In this document: positions 35,365-43,586 of the stretch, piece after piece
How the letters are laid out: the number at the start of each line of letters is the position of its first letter
Position numbering within the stretch: the first letter of the stretch is position 1
NCBI GenBank assembly: GCA_016194705.1
Contig: JACQAZ010000048.1
Span: forward strand, 1 to 64,000
Direction: 5' to 3'
DNA: 64,000 nucleotides
From: Elusimicrobiota bacterium
GTDB taxonomy: Bacteria; Elusimicrobiota; Elusimicrobia; UBA1565; UBA9628
Made by a program: the position numbers and the translations under genes
The notes under the pieces: model-generated
Databases searched by the model: none
The model's input: only the letters and a program-made list of their open reading frames with translations
Told to the model about the DNA's origin: nothing

Positions 35365-38297
35365 GCGCGCCCCTCCTTGCTCGCTGCGCCCATGACCTCT
35401 GCGATCGGAAGGTGGCCGCGTTTGCCGCCGTACCAGGCCAGCGAACCCTCCGCCACCGCGGCCAGCGCCTTTTCCGGGCGCCACGGACGGTACCCATCGG
35501 CCTCGCGAAGCCAAAGCGCGCCCGAATCGGGATCGAGGCAGGCCGCGAAAAGCCAGCGGCGTTCTAAGAGTCCCCGCAAATCAGGCTGAACCGCGAGGAC
35601 GCGGTCGAATCGGTCGGGAAGGCACTCGACGACCATGAAGAGCCGGACGGGCTCGTGGATCTCGACCATCTGCCAAGGGAGCCCGGTTCGCAGGTCGCTT
35701 TGGGCCCCATCCATCACGCCGAGGAGGCAGGCGATGTTGTGGGGCAGCTTCGTGCCGCAGCCGTAGCCCGTCGGATCGACCCGGCTGAAGTAGTACTCGA
35801 GCGAGATTCCCGCCACGACCGGGACCACCGCCGAGAGCGTTGTCTCGAGAGTCCCGCCGCCGTCCTTGAGGGGGTCGTAGGAGACGAGGAAGGCGCGGCG
35901 GTCCAGGAAGAGGCCGCGCGTGCGCTCCCTGCGGCCGACGATGCAGAAGGCGTTGGTCGCGTGCCCGTATTCGGGCCGCGGCTGGGCGAGATCATGCGAG
36001 CGGGCCTCCACGTGGCTGACCGCCGCGCCCGTCCCGGCCGAGGTCGGGAAGGACTCGAACCTGCGGCAGCGCTCATGCGCCTCGTGCCTGCGCGCGCGCG
36101 CGAACGCCTTGGCCGCGGCGTCGAACCGGGTCTCGAGGCGCTTTGGCAGCAGGTCGAGATCGTAGAAGTCGACGGAGTTGTCGCAGGTGTTGCGCTGGGC
36201 GCCGACAAACCAGGTCGCCTTGGGGATGCGCAGGCCCTCACCCGCCAGCAGGGCGCGCACCTCGGGGTCGTTGGCCATCTGCGCGAAGGCCCGGGCGTTG
36301 GGGCCGCCGCGCCCGCCGCCGCAGGCGCCGCAGTCGTGGGCCGACTCGTGCGGGTTGTTGAGGCTGACCGAGCCGTGGCCGAGCACGGCGACAAGCTCCG
36401 CCAAGCGGTCGGCCGCGCCGAGGCCGCGCAGCACGGAGCCCACGACCTGCGCCATCTCGGCTTTCGTATAGCCCGAGTGGGTCCCGATGGGCGGCGGGTC
36501 GGGGGCTCGGTCGAGCTTCAGGCGGGTCACGGGCGCGGTCTCCAGGGGAAGCAGCGAGCCTTCCCAGGCGCGCGCCCAGCGCGGAAACAGGACTCGAAGG
36601 ACCAGCGGGATGATCGAGAGCGGGCCCAAGAGAGCCGTGACGAGCGCCCCGCCCGCCAAGGTCGCGCTGCCGAAATGGACGGCCTTGCCGAACCGGCCCG
36701 CGCCGCGCCGCCGGGTGCTCCGCCAGCGCACGGCCGTCGAGCCGGGGTCCGCCTTGACCTCCTCGACGAAATGCGCCGGCCGGATCGCGATGGGGCACAG
36801 CGGGCGCGGGTGCGCGTCGGTGGCGCCTTGGTAATACATGGCGACGCCGAAGAAGCCGGCCGTGCTCAATGTCTCCGCTTCGGGCTCTACCTCCTCCAGA
36901 TGCCTGCGGAAGGATTCCTCGCGCTCGTCGAGGCAGAAGATGGCCTGGAAGGCGGGCTTGGCCGGACTCTCGACCGGGGCGTGCTGGGCGAGGGCGTCGC
37001 ACAAGCGCCCGCGCAGGTGCCGCTCGTAGGCCGCATGCAGCACGCGCCGGCGCGCGACGGTCGAAAATTCCCGGACCTCGGCCTCCCAAGCGCAGGCCTG
37101 CTCCGCGGTCAGGTCCGCCACTTGAGCGGCTTGGAGCCCGCAGAGCTGCGCCGTGTGGAACAAAGGCCACGCGCGCTCTTCCAAAGACGGCGCCGCCGCG
37201 CCCGGCCTGGCCGCGCGCAGGCTCGAGACGAACTCGGCGACGGGCGTCGAGCCGGCCGCGAAGGCGAGCGCGGCACGCTGGAGCAGGAGGCGCACGGCCA
37301 GGAACTCGGTCAAGGAGGCGGGCAGGGAGCGCGCCGGCACGCGGTCGGGCCGCTTGCCCAGCTGGCGGACCATCCCGCCCCACCCGCGCAGCGCCAGGAT
37401 GGTCGCCTCCAGATAGGACTCGCGCTCCTCCGGCCGGACCCCGAGCGCCTCGAGCGATCGGCGCAGCGACGCCATGGGGTAGAGCTTGAGGTCCCGCTCT
37501 TCCTTCAGAAGGGGAGGCAGGCCCGCGGCCCAGCGGCCGCACAAGGACGCCAGGGGATGGGAATAGAGGTCCAGGAAGCAGTCGTAGAGCCCGCGCTCCC
37601 TGCCGGGCAGCGTCCAGTGAGCCAGCCCTTGATCGAGGAAGGCGGCGACCAGGCGGATGAGGAGCGGGTGAACCCAGGCGTCGAGGTCGACGCCGCGCGA
37701 CTCTAGGATGAGGTCGCGCAGGCGAGGCATAGGCCCAGCGGGCTCCTGCGCCGGCGATTGAGGCGACCTGCGCGCCGCGGACAGGCAGGCCTCCCAAAGC
37801 CCGAGCACGCCGGCAAGCTCGGCCGCGGAGTCCTCGGAGCCCGCCGCGCTCAATGCCTCGCGCGCGTCGGGCGGGAGGTCGCCGCGGTACCGGCGCAGCG
37901 CGGATGTTTCCTTGAGCAGCCAAGAGAGGGCGGGACCGCTCGCCTGCGGGAGGCCGTGCCGCGCGATGCGCCGCCGCAGTTCGAGCCTTGAGATGTCCCC
38001 CAGGACGGGCAGGTCGGCTTGGTCCCTAAGTTCCTCGCGCAGGGCCAGCTCGAGGTCGGCGTCCGCGATTCGGCCGCGGAGGAACTCGGCGCGGTACTCG
38101 TCCTCCGGCAGGAACGGCTCGCAGCCGAACTTCTCTCCGGCCCGCACGACGGCCTCCTCGAACGGCAGCGATTCGAAGGCGTGCAAAGTGTTGTGATGGA
38201 TGAAGATGCTGATGGGACCTTGCGCCGGCAGCAGGTGGGCGACGTGCTCTATGATCTCGGAAAGCGCCGCTGTGTCGTCGGCCGCGGTGGGCGGCAT
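35361..38297 (-). CDS. dabA: DabA (DUF2309), carbonic-anhydrase-like subunit of the DAB complex
   Basis: 978 residues. The protein hydrates CO2 vectorially to bicarbonate in the cytoplasm with DabB. The beta-carbonic-anhydrase-like zinc site is intact: C455 and D457 (FCLDE), H641 (GHGSVSL) and C656 (HDCGACGG). The C-x-D and 15-residue H-to-C spacings match those known for Halothiobacillus DabA. IFIHHNTLHAFE near the N-terminus is a family hallmark. Start chosen at MPPTAADD, seven bases after the gpmA stop; the longer frame runs into gpmA. Confidence 0.92.
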   Translation of the reverse strand: MPPTAADDTAALSEIIEHVAHLLPAQGPISIFIHHNTLHAFESLPFEEAVVRAGEKFGCEPFLPEDEYRAEFLRGRIADADLELALREELRDQADLPVLGDISRLELRRRIARHGLPQASGPALSWLLKETSALRRYRGDLPPDAREALSAAGSEDSAAELAGVLGLWEACLSAARRSPQSPAQEPAGPMPRLRDLILESRGVDLDAWVHPLLIRLVAAFLDQGLAHWTLPGRERGLYDCFLDLYSHPLASLCGRWAAGLPPLLKEERDLKLYPMASLRRSLEALGVRPEERESYLEATILALRGWGGMVRQLGKRPDRVPARSLPASLTEFLAVRLLLQRAALAFAAGSTPVAEFVSSLRAARPGAAAPSLEERAWPLFHTAQLCGLQAAQVADLTAEQACAWEAEVREFSTVARRRVLHAAYERHLRGRLCDALAQHAPVESPAKPAFQAIFCLDEREESFRRHLEEVEPEAETLSTAGFFGVAMYYQGATDAHPRPLCPIAIRPAHFVEEVKADPGSTAVRWRSTRRRGAGRFGKAVHFGSATLAGGALVTALLGPLSIIPLVLRVLFPRWARAWEGSLLPLETAPVTRLKLDRAPDPPPIGTHSGYTKAEMAQVVGSVLRGLGAADRLAELVAVLGHGSVSLNNPHESAHDCGACGGGRGGPNARAFAQMANDPEVRALLAGEGLRIPKATWFVGAQRNTCDNSVDFYDLDLLPKRLETRFDAAAKAFARARRHEAHERCRRFESFPTSAGTGAAVSHVEARSHDLAQPRPEYGHATNAFCIVGRRERTRGLFLDRRAFLVSYDPLKDGGGTLETTLSAVVPVVAGISLEYYFSRVDPTGYGCGTKLPHNIACLLGVMDGAQSDLRTGLPWQMVEIHEPVRLFMVVECLPDRFDRVLAVQPDLRGLLERRWLFAACLDPDSGALWLREADGYRPWRPEKALAAVAEGSLAWYGGKRGHLPIAEVMGAASKEGRA

Positions 38298-38304
38298 CGC
38301 CCCC

Positions 38305-38919
38305 TCAGGCGGGGATCGAGGCCGTCTTGGAGACGACCGACCCTTCACGGTCGATCTCGTAGATGATCGGCCGGCACGTGTCGATGTTGACCTTCATGAT
38401 CTCGTCCGGAGAGAGCCGGTCTAGATCCATCACGATCGCGCGCAGCGAGTTGCCATGCGCGGAGACCAGCACGTTCTGGCCCGCCTGCGCCTTCGGCAAT
38501 ATTTGAGACTTGAAATAGGGCAAGGTCCGCTCGGCCGTGTCCTTGAGGCTCTCGCCGCCCGGGGGCTTGACGTCGAAGGAGCGCCTCCAGATGTGCACCT
38601 GAGCGTCGCCGTACTTCTTGGCGGTCTCGGCCTTGTTGAGGCCCTGAAGGTCGCCGTAGTGGCGCTCGTTGAGGGCCTTGTCCTTGAAGACGGGAATCCC
38701 CTTTTGGCCGAGCTCGTCTAAGAGGATGTCGAGCGTCTCCTGCGCGCGCTTGAGCACGGATGTGAAGGCGCAGTCGAACTTGATGCCTCTGAGCTCCTTG
38801 CCCGCGCGGTGGGCTTCCTTCTCGCCGAGCTCGGTGATCGAGACGTCGACCCAGCCCGTGAAGCGGTTCTCGAGGTTCCACTGCGACTGGCCGTGGCGCA
38901 CGAGCACGAGCTTGCCCAT
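38305..38919 (-). CDS. gpmA: 2,3-bisphosphoglycerate-dependent phosphoglycerate mutase
   Basis: 204 residues. It interconverts 3- and 2-phosphoglycerate in glycolysis. LVLVRHGQSQWNLENRFTGW holds the catalytic RHG; the second His is in VSAHGNSLRA. ERHYGDLQGLNK is a dPGM hallmark. ATG at 38919 chosen; a GTG two codons upstream overlaps the response regulator stop. Slightly shorter than the 230-250 residues typical of GpmA, as in many bacterial lineages. Confidence 0.92.
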   Translation of the reverse strand: MGKLVLVRHGQSQWNLENRFTGWVDVSITELGEKEAHRAGKELRGIKFDCAFTSVLKRAQETLDILLDELGQKGIPVFKDKALNERHYGDLQGLNKAETAKKYGDAQVHIWRRSFDVKPPGGESLKDTAERTLPYFKSQILPKAQAGQNVLVSAHGNSLRAIVMDLDRLSPDEIMKVNIDTCRPIIYEIDREGSVVSKTASIPA

Positions 38920-38921
38920 CG

Positions 38922-39314
38922 TCACTTCTTCTCTTGGGCCTTCGCTCCGAGAGCGAGCAGGTCCTTGACCGCCTTGCGGAAATCGTCGAGGTGCACCGGC
39001 TTGGCGAGGAACTGAGAGCCTTCGGGGTCTGCGATCTGGCTCAGGATCTCTTCGGGAGAGGCCTCGCCGCTCATAAAAAGGATCGGCGTCAGCCGGCTGG
39101 CCTGGTTGCGGCGCAAGGACTCGAAGAGATGCGCGCCCGTGTTGCCGGGCATGTGGAAATCGAGGATCACGAGGTCCGGCTTCATCGCGCGGGCCTTCTG
39201 CATGCCCTCGGCGGGGTCGCCGGCCGAGTCGGTCTGGTGGCCCTCGCGCTTGAGGATCTCGGTGAGCAGCTCGACGATCTCGAAGTCGTCGTCAACGATG
39301 AGGACCTTGGCCAT
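38922..39314 (-). CDS. Single-domain response regulator
   Basis: 130 residues from the ATG at 39314. Receiver domain with D8-D10, phospho-acceptor D52 (ILDFHMPG), Ser switch (FMSGEA) and Lys (FLAKPVH). No output domain. It starts a co-oriented unit with gpmA and the dab genes (stop and next start nearly touch). A TATAAT lies about 20 bases upstream; no SD. Confidence 0.9.
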   Translation of the reverse strand: MAKVLIVDDDFEIVELLTEILKREGHQTDSAGDPAEGMQKARAMKPDLVILDFHMPGNTGAHLFESLRRNQASRLTPILFMSGEASPEEILSQIADPEGSQFLAKPVHLDDFRKAVKDLLALGAKAQEKK

Positions 39315-39381
39315 GAGGGTGGAAAGCGGAATCATTATAGCGGCTTTGGAGGGCTTAGGGAAGAGAGGCGCCGGGGCGCCC

Positions 39382-40965
39382 TCAGGGATTTCCCGACATG
39401 CGCCGCGCCGCGGCCAAGTTCGTGCGCGCCTCGGCGAACGCCGGCTCCAGACGCAGCGCGAACTCGAGGTGCGCGACGGCTCTGTCGCAGCGGTCCAGGC
39501 GGCAGAGCGCCAGGCCGAGGTCGTTCTGCGTGGCGGCCAGCCCCGGGTCGATCTCCGCCGCCCAGGAGAAAAAACGCTCCGCGCCCGCCCAATCTCCGCG
39601 CGCGTAGCAGGCCGCGCCGAGTTCGTGGTACTCCGCGGCGGGAGAGCGGCGCGAGAGCTCGCGCTCGCGGGCCGCGTCCGCCGGGCGGCCAGCGTCTTCG
39701 TAGGCCGCGGCGAGATTGCCGTGCGCCGTCGACGAGCCGGGGGCGACCGCGACCGAGTGCTCCCATAAGCTCACCGAATCGCGCCAGAACCCCGTCTGGC
39801 GCCAGGTCAGGGCTCCGAGCAGGAGGATGATGGCCCCCGCCGGAAGGCTCCAATCTCGCCGGGTTCGCAGAAAAGCTCCCGCGAGGACCGCCCAAGGCAG
39901 GCAGGCGAGATAAGTGTAGCGGTCGTTGGCGGCGGTGTTGCCGGTCTTGATGAAGCCGAGCACGGGAGCCAGCAGGATGAGATAGCACAGCCAGGAGGCC
40001 AAGATCCAGGGCCGTTCGCGGCGCCAGCCCCAAGCGGCCGCCGACAAGGCGATCGTGATCAGGGCGCAGGACAGATAAAGCCCCGGGTGCGTCAGCCGGG
40101 ACAGCTCATACCAAGGCGCCAGGCCCAATGGCGCGAGCGTTTTCCAGAGATAAAACCCCGGCGTGAACAGGACCTTGCAGAGCCGGGGAATGAGGCCGTA
40201 GAGTTCCAGGGACAACGAGCCGCCGGAGGCGCCTTGGGCGGCGAGAGCGGCCGCGGTGGCCGCGATCGCGAGCAAAGCGAAGGGAGCCTTCTCGAGCAGG
40301 ACATCCCGGTGGCGCGGGTCGCCCCAGCGCCGCGGGTCCGGAGGGAGACGTCCGAGGGTGAGCGCGTCGAGTACGACGAGGATCAAGGGCAGCCCGATCG
40401 CGAAATTCTTGGAGAGGAGGCAGAGCCCGTAGGCGAGGCAAGAAGCCGCGATCCGTCTTTTGAGATAGGCTAGCAGAGCCAGCAGGAGGAACAGGTCGGC
40501 GAGGACCTCGCGGCGCTCGGTGATCCAGGCCACGGCCTCGGCTCGCAGCGGGTGCAGCGAGAATATTAATGCGGAAAAGGCCGCGGCGAGCCTTTTTTGG
40601 CGGTCCTCGGGACCCGGGAGCAGGCTCAGGCTCAGGAAGTACATGATGACGGCGCAAAGGCCGTGGAGCAGGAGGCTCGTCAGATGAAAGTGCGCAGCAT
40701 CGAGCCCCCACAGCCCGTAGTCGGCGCCGTAGCTGAGCCAGGTCAGCGGCTGGTAGACCGTCATGACCGTTGTGGTCAGCATCCAGTGCGGGTCGCGCCA
40801 GCCGTGGGACAGGAACTCCGCGTTGTCGACCAAAGTCGCCCGGTCGTCCCAGATCAGGAAGCCGCCCTTGAGCGCCGGCAGGAAGCAAAGCGCCGTCGCG
40901 GCCGCGACGAAGACCGGGGGCGCGATCGCCCATGCCCAGCGGCGCCTGGCGTCGGGGGACCTCAC
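39382..40965 (-). CDS. TMTC-like membrane protein with C-terminal TPR repeats
   Basis: 527 residues. The N-terminal pattern WDDRATLVDNAEFLSHGW, MTVYQPLTWLSYGADYGLWG, AHFHLTSLLLHGL is that of bacterial homologues of TMTC O-mannosyltransferases (GT-C, DD after the first helix). About ten helices are followed by three TPR units (STAHGNLAAAYEDAGR, YHELGAACYARGDWAGAE, NDLGLALCRLDRCDRAVAHLEFAL). GTG start six bases after TATCCT, so probably leaderless. Acceptor unknown. Confidence 0.82.
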   Translation of the reverse strand: MRSPDARRRWAWAIAPPVFVAAATALCFLPALKGGFLIWDDRATLVDNAEFLSHGWRDPHWMLTTTVMTVYQPLTWLSYGADYGLWGLDAAHFHLTSLLLHGLCAVIMYFLSLSLLPGPEDRQKRLAAAFSALIFSLHPLRAEAVAWITERREVLADLFLLLALLAYLKRRIAASCLAYGLCLLSKNFAIGLPLILVVLDALTLGRLPPDPRRWGDPRHRDVLLEKAPFALLAIAATAAALAAQGASGGSLSLELYGLIPRLCKVLFTPGFYLWKTLAPLGLAPWYELSRLTHPGLYLSCALITIALSAAAWGWRRERPWILASWLCYLILLAPVLGFIKTGNTAANDRYTYLACLPWAVLAGAFLRTRRDWSLPAGAIILLLGALTWRQTGFWRDSVSLWEHSVAVAPGSSTAHGNLAAAYEDAGRPADAARERELSRRSPAAEYHELGAACYARGDWAGAERFFSWAAEIDPGLAATQNDLGLALCRLDRCDRAVAHLEFALRLEPAFAEARTNLAAARRMSGNP

Positions 40966-40971
40966 GACGAG

Positions 40972-40977
40972 AGGATA
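40972..40977 (-). promoter_or_regulatory. -10 box (TATCCT) six bases before the GTG at 40965
   Basis: Hexamer on the minus strand with a six-base gap and no SD. Confidence 0.5.
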
Positions 40978-40996
40978 GCCGAGCTGGACCGGCCCG

Positions 40997-41899
40997 TCAA
41001 GCCCGGCGGTTGTGGCCGGCCTTCATGCGGAACATCCGCTTGTCGGCCATGGCGATGAACTCCTTGACGCTGCCCGAGGCGGGCAGGGAGGCCACGCCGT
41101 AGCTGAAGCGGATGTCCTCCTCGGTGACGTTGGTGTGGGCGCCGGCCAGAATCCTCTCTGCGGCCCTCTGCGCGCGCGAAGGCCCCAGGCCGGGCAAAAG
41201 GATGACGAACTCGTCGCCGCCGTAGCGGAACACGGCGTCGACCTCGCGGCGGATGCTCTTGTTGAGCACCATCGCAAACGCCCTCAGGATGCGGTCGCCC
41301 TCGAGATGCCCGCGGGTGTCGTTGACCGCCTTGAAGCCGTCGAGATCGATGAGGATCATCGAGAGCCTGCCGCGCTGACGGCGCGCGCGGCTGACCTCCT
41401 GGACCAGGCGCTCGTGGAAGTGCCGCTGGTTGTAGAGCCCGGTCAGATTGTCGGTGATCGAGAGCTCGCGCAGTCTCCTCTCGAGCTCCACGCGCGAACT
41501 GATGTCCTTCGATATCCCCAAGGTCCCGATGACGCGGCCGGCGCGATCCTTGAGAAGAGCCACCGACATGCTCACGTGGACCTTGCGCCCGTCCTTCCCT
41601 TTGAGGGCGGTCTCGTGGTTCTTGAGGCTGCCCTGGCGGCGCAGCAGGCGCATCATGCGGTCGGCCTCGGCGCGGCCTCCGGCGTAGAGCTGATGCGCCG
41701 GGCGCCCCACGAGCTCGGCGCTCGAGTAGCACGTCATCTGCGAGGCCCCCGGGCTGAAATAGATCACGCGGCCGCGGACATCCGTCGTGCAGATCGCGTC
41801 GCTGGTCGACGAGACGATCGCCTCGAGGTATTCCTTGGCCCGGATGAAGTCGCTGGAGAGATGGACCAGCGGTGCCGCGGGGACGTTGGGGTTCGGCAT
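40997..41899 (-). CDS. Diguanylate cyclase with PAS sensor
   Basis: 300 residues. One PAS domain (about 20-130: SDAICTTDVRGRVIYFSPGA, PAC-like segment KVHVSMSVALLKDRAGRVIGTLGI) precedes a GGDEF domain (135-300). The active motif GGDEF is intact (FRYGGDEFVIL), and an inhibitory-site RxxD (REVD) sits exactly five residues before it, so c-di-GMP product inhibition is expected. Cytoplasmic, no TM helix. Signalling may relate to the pili, but nothing here proves it. Confidence 0.92.
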   Translation of the reverse strand: MPNPNVPAAPLVHLSSDFIRAKEYLEAIVSSTSDAICTTDVRGRVIYFSPGASQMTCYSSAELVGRPAHQLYAGGRAEADRMMRLLRRQGSLKNHETALKGKDGRKVHVSMSVALLKDRAGRVIGTLGISKDISSRVELERRLRELSITDNLTGLYNQRHFHERLVQEVSRARRQRGRLSMILIDLDGFKAVNDTRGHLEGDRILRAFAMVLNKSIRREVDAVFRYGGDEFVILLPGLGPSRAQRAAERILAGAHTNVTEEDIRFSYGVASLPASGSVKEFIAMADKRMFRMKAGHNRRA

Positions 41900-41989
41900 G
41901 CCTTCAGCGTATCTCCTGCGGCGGGTCCGGACCAGGGACATCGGACCCACGCGGCACGGGACAATGGACCCGGGCCTTCGGGCCCAGGC

Positions 41990-42388
41990 TCAGGCCGGCT
42001 TGCGGCGGCGCTCGAGCGCGGCGAAGGTGCGGTCGATCTTCGCCTTGAGGGCGTCGAGGTCGATGGGCTTGACCATGTAGTCGACCGCGCCGAACAGGAG
42101 CGCGTCGTTCAGAGTTCCGGCGTCGGCCAAGCCCGAGACGACGAGGATCGGGATGTCGGCGGTCTTGGTGTCGGCGCGGAACTCCCGGGTCAAAGTGATG
42201 CCGTCGACGTCGGGCATCATGATGTCCATCAGGATGAGGTCGGGCTTCTGGGTCTTGAGGAAATCGCGCGCCTTCTTGGCGTTGGACGCGCAGCTGATGT
42301 CGAAGCCGAGCAGCGCCAGGCCCTGCGAGTAGAAGTCGCAGATCGAGGCGTCGTCGTCGATGGCGAGAATCCGCTTTTTCGGCGGCAT
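41990..42388 (-). CDS. Single-domain response regulator
   Basis: 132 residues. Receiver with D11-D13, phospho-acceptor D55 (ILMDIMMPDVDG), Ser switch (LVVSGLA) and Lys (MVKPIDL). The C-terminus is a basic tail (ERRRKPA). It is 90 bases upstream of the diguanylate cyclase in the same orientation, so a phospho-signal to c-di-GMP route is plausible. TATACT six bases before the ATG, no SD. Confidence 0.9.
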   Translation of the reverse strand: MPPKKRILAIDDDASICDFYSQGLALLGFDISCASNAKKARDFLKTQKPDLILMDIMMPDVDGITLTREFRADTKTADIPILVVSGLADAGTLNDALLFGAVDYMVKPIDLDALKAKIDRTFAALERRRKPA

Positions 42389-42391
42389 GGG

Positions 42392-42886
42392 CTAAGTATA
42401 GCCCCCCTGGGACCAATTGTCGAGGCTTGGCCGGGTCTCGCCCCGCGTCCAGGCCAGATAGGCCGCCGCCATGAGGACGGCGTCCATGCACAGGGTCGCG
42501 GTCGGGCTGGGGTGGAAGCCCCTGATCCCGAAGCAGCCGCAATTGGGCAGCTGGATGTCGCGCGCCTTGAGCGAGAGCAGGGCTCCGATGAAGCACGCGA
42601 ACAAGCCGCCCGCGGCGGCGGCGGCCTGCCGGGTGAAGTAGCCCAGGATCAGGGAGTAGCCCAAGAGCAGCTCGATCCAGGGCAGGAAGACCGAGAGCGC
42701 CATGGCCATGTCCGGCGAGATGAACTGGAGCTGGTAATTCGAGATGATGAGCGCGAACTCCTCGGAGGGAGAGGCGGATTTCATCGTGCCGGAGGCGACG
42801 AGCACCGCGCCGATGACCAGCCGCGCGGCCAGACCCAGCGCGTCGGTCCCCGTTATTTCCGGTTTTTTAAGATTTTGTCGATCCAT
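42392..42886 (-). CDS. MauE/DoxX-like membrane protein
   Basis: 164 residues with four to five hydrophobic helices. RLVIGAVLVASGTMK near the start and LPNCGCFG with two cysteines in a loop are typical of MauE-like proteins, which pass electrons to periplasmic thiol proteins. It overlaps the 3' end of the DsbA-like gene by 34 bases, which supports a functional pair. Whether it oxidises or reduces the partner is not known. Confidence 0.75.
   Translation of the reverse strand: MDRQNLKKPEITGTDALGLAARLVIGAVLVASGTMKSASPSEEFALIISNYQLQFISPDMAMALSVFLPWIELLLGYSLILGYFTRQAAAAAGGLFACFIGALLSLKARDIQLPNCGCFGIRGFHPSPTATLCMDAVLMAAAYLAWTRGETRPSLDNWSQGGYT
42395..42400 (-). promoter_or_regulatory. -10 box (TATACT) six bases before the ATG at 42388
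   Basis: Hexamer on the minus strand; it overlaps the last codons of the MauE/DoxX-like gene. Confidence 0.5.
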
Positions 42887-43521
42887 ATCGTGCCGGCGTT
42901 GGCGAAGGTCTGCGAGCCCGGAAACCGCCGCTGGTTGATGAAGAAGGTCGGCGTCGAGCCGATCCAGCGGTCCTGGCCCTCCTTCTTGTCGGCGTCGACG
43001 GCGGCGGCCGCCGACGGGTCATTAAGGCAGGCGCGCAGGGCGGACTCCTCGGCCCCGGCCTTCCTCGCGTAAGGGAGCAGGGCATCGACCGGGTCTTTGG
43101 GAGGCCCCGAGGATCCGGGATTTTCGACGAGGTCGGCCCATTCCCGCTGGTGCTCATAGAGCAGATCGTGCGTCTCCCAAAACTTCCCCTGACGGCCGGC
43201 GCACTCCGCGATGATGGCGGCTTGGCGCGCCCAGGGGTGCGGCCGCGGGGTCAGGGGGAAATGCTTGAAGAGGAAATGCACCTTGCCGTCGTACAGGGCC
43301 AGCAGGTTCTTGAGGCCCGGCTCGGCCGCGCGGCACGCCGGGCACTCGAAATCCGAGAACTCGGCGATGACGACCGGAGAGTCGGGCGGCCCCTTTTGCC
43401 GGTAGGACGGCGCCTCCTCCGCCGTGGGCTTGACCACGCGTCGGACCGAGAAGACAGAGAGCGAGGCCGCGGTCAGCACGATGGCCGCACCCCAAAGCCG
43501 CCTCTCGAACGACTTGCTCAT
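42853..43521 (-). CDS. Membrane-anchored DsbA/DsbG-like thioredoxin-fold protein
   Basis: 222 residues. One N-terminal helix anchors it; the active site is CPAC (EFSDFECPACRAAEP), followed by the helical insertion and a cis-Pro loop (STPTFFIN). The fold is thioredoxin_4, as in bacterial disulfide oxidases. It probably forms or isomerises disulfides in exported proteins, such as the four-cysteine pilins. TATAGT lies six bases before the ATG and overlaps the T-run of the preceding terminator. Confidence 0.88.
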   Translation of the reverse strand: MSKSFERRLWGAAIVLTAASLSVFSVRRVVKPTAEEAPSYRQKGPPDSPVVIAEFSDFECPACRAAEPGLKNLLALYDGKVHFLFKHFPLTPRPHPWARQAAIIAECAGRQGKFWETHDLLYEHQREWADLVENPGSSGPPKDPVDALLPYARKAGAEESALRACLNDPSAAAAVDADKKEGQDRWIGSTPTFFINQRRFPGSQTFANAGTIWIDKILKNRK

Positions 43522-43527
43522 GGCGAT

Positions 43528-43533
43528 ACTATA
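43528..43533 (-). promoter_or_regulatory. -10 box (TATAGT) six bases before the DsbA-like ATG
   Basis: Directly follows the T-run of the subtilase terminator, so terminator and promoter abut within about 45 bases. Confidence 0.5.
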
Positions 43534-43572
43534 TAAAAAAGCTCCCCCGCCCGGAAGGGCGGGGGAGCTTTC
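43534..43572 (-). terminator. Strong rho-independent terminator after the subtilase gene
   Basis: Perfect 12-bp stem (43541-43552/43557-43568, GCTCCCCCGCCC) with a four-base loop, followed on the minus strand by six T. Confidence 0.92.
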
Positions 43573-43586
43573 CTAAAGCAACGGAG

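Noticed and set aside
36048..36066. tRNA-like GGACTCGAACC string
   Set aside because: It lies within dabA coding sequence, and no cloverleaf arms can be drawn around it.
35655..37706. 683-codon open frame on the + strand inside dabA
   Set aside because: Antisense shadow of a GC-rich gene: low-complexity Arg/Gly/Ala composition and no family similarity, while dabA on the other strand has a full set of motifs.
41012..43072. 686-codon + frame across the diguanylate cyclase, response regulator and MauE/DsbA genes
   Set aside because: It spans four well-supported minus-strand genes in antisense; its composition is typical of a shadow frame.
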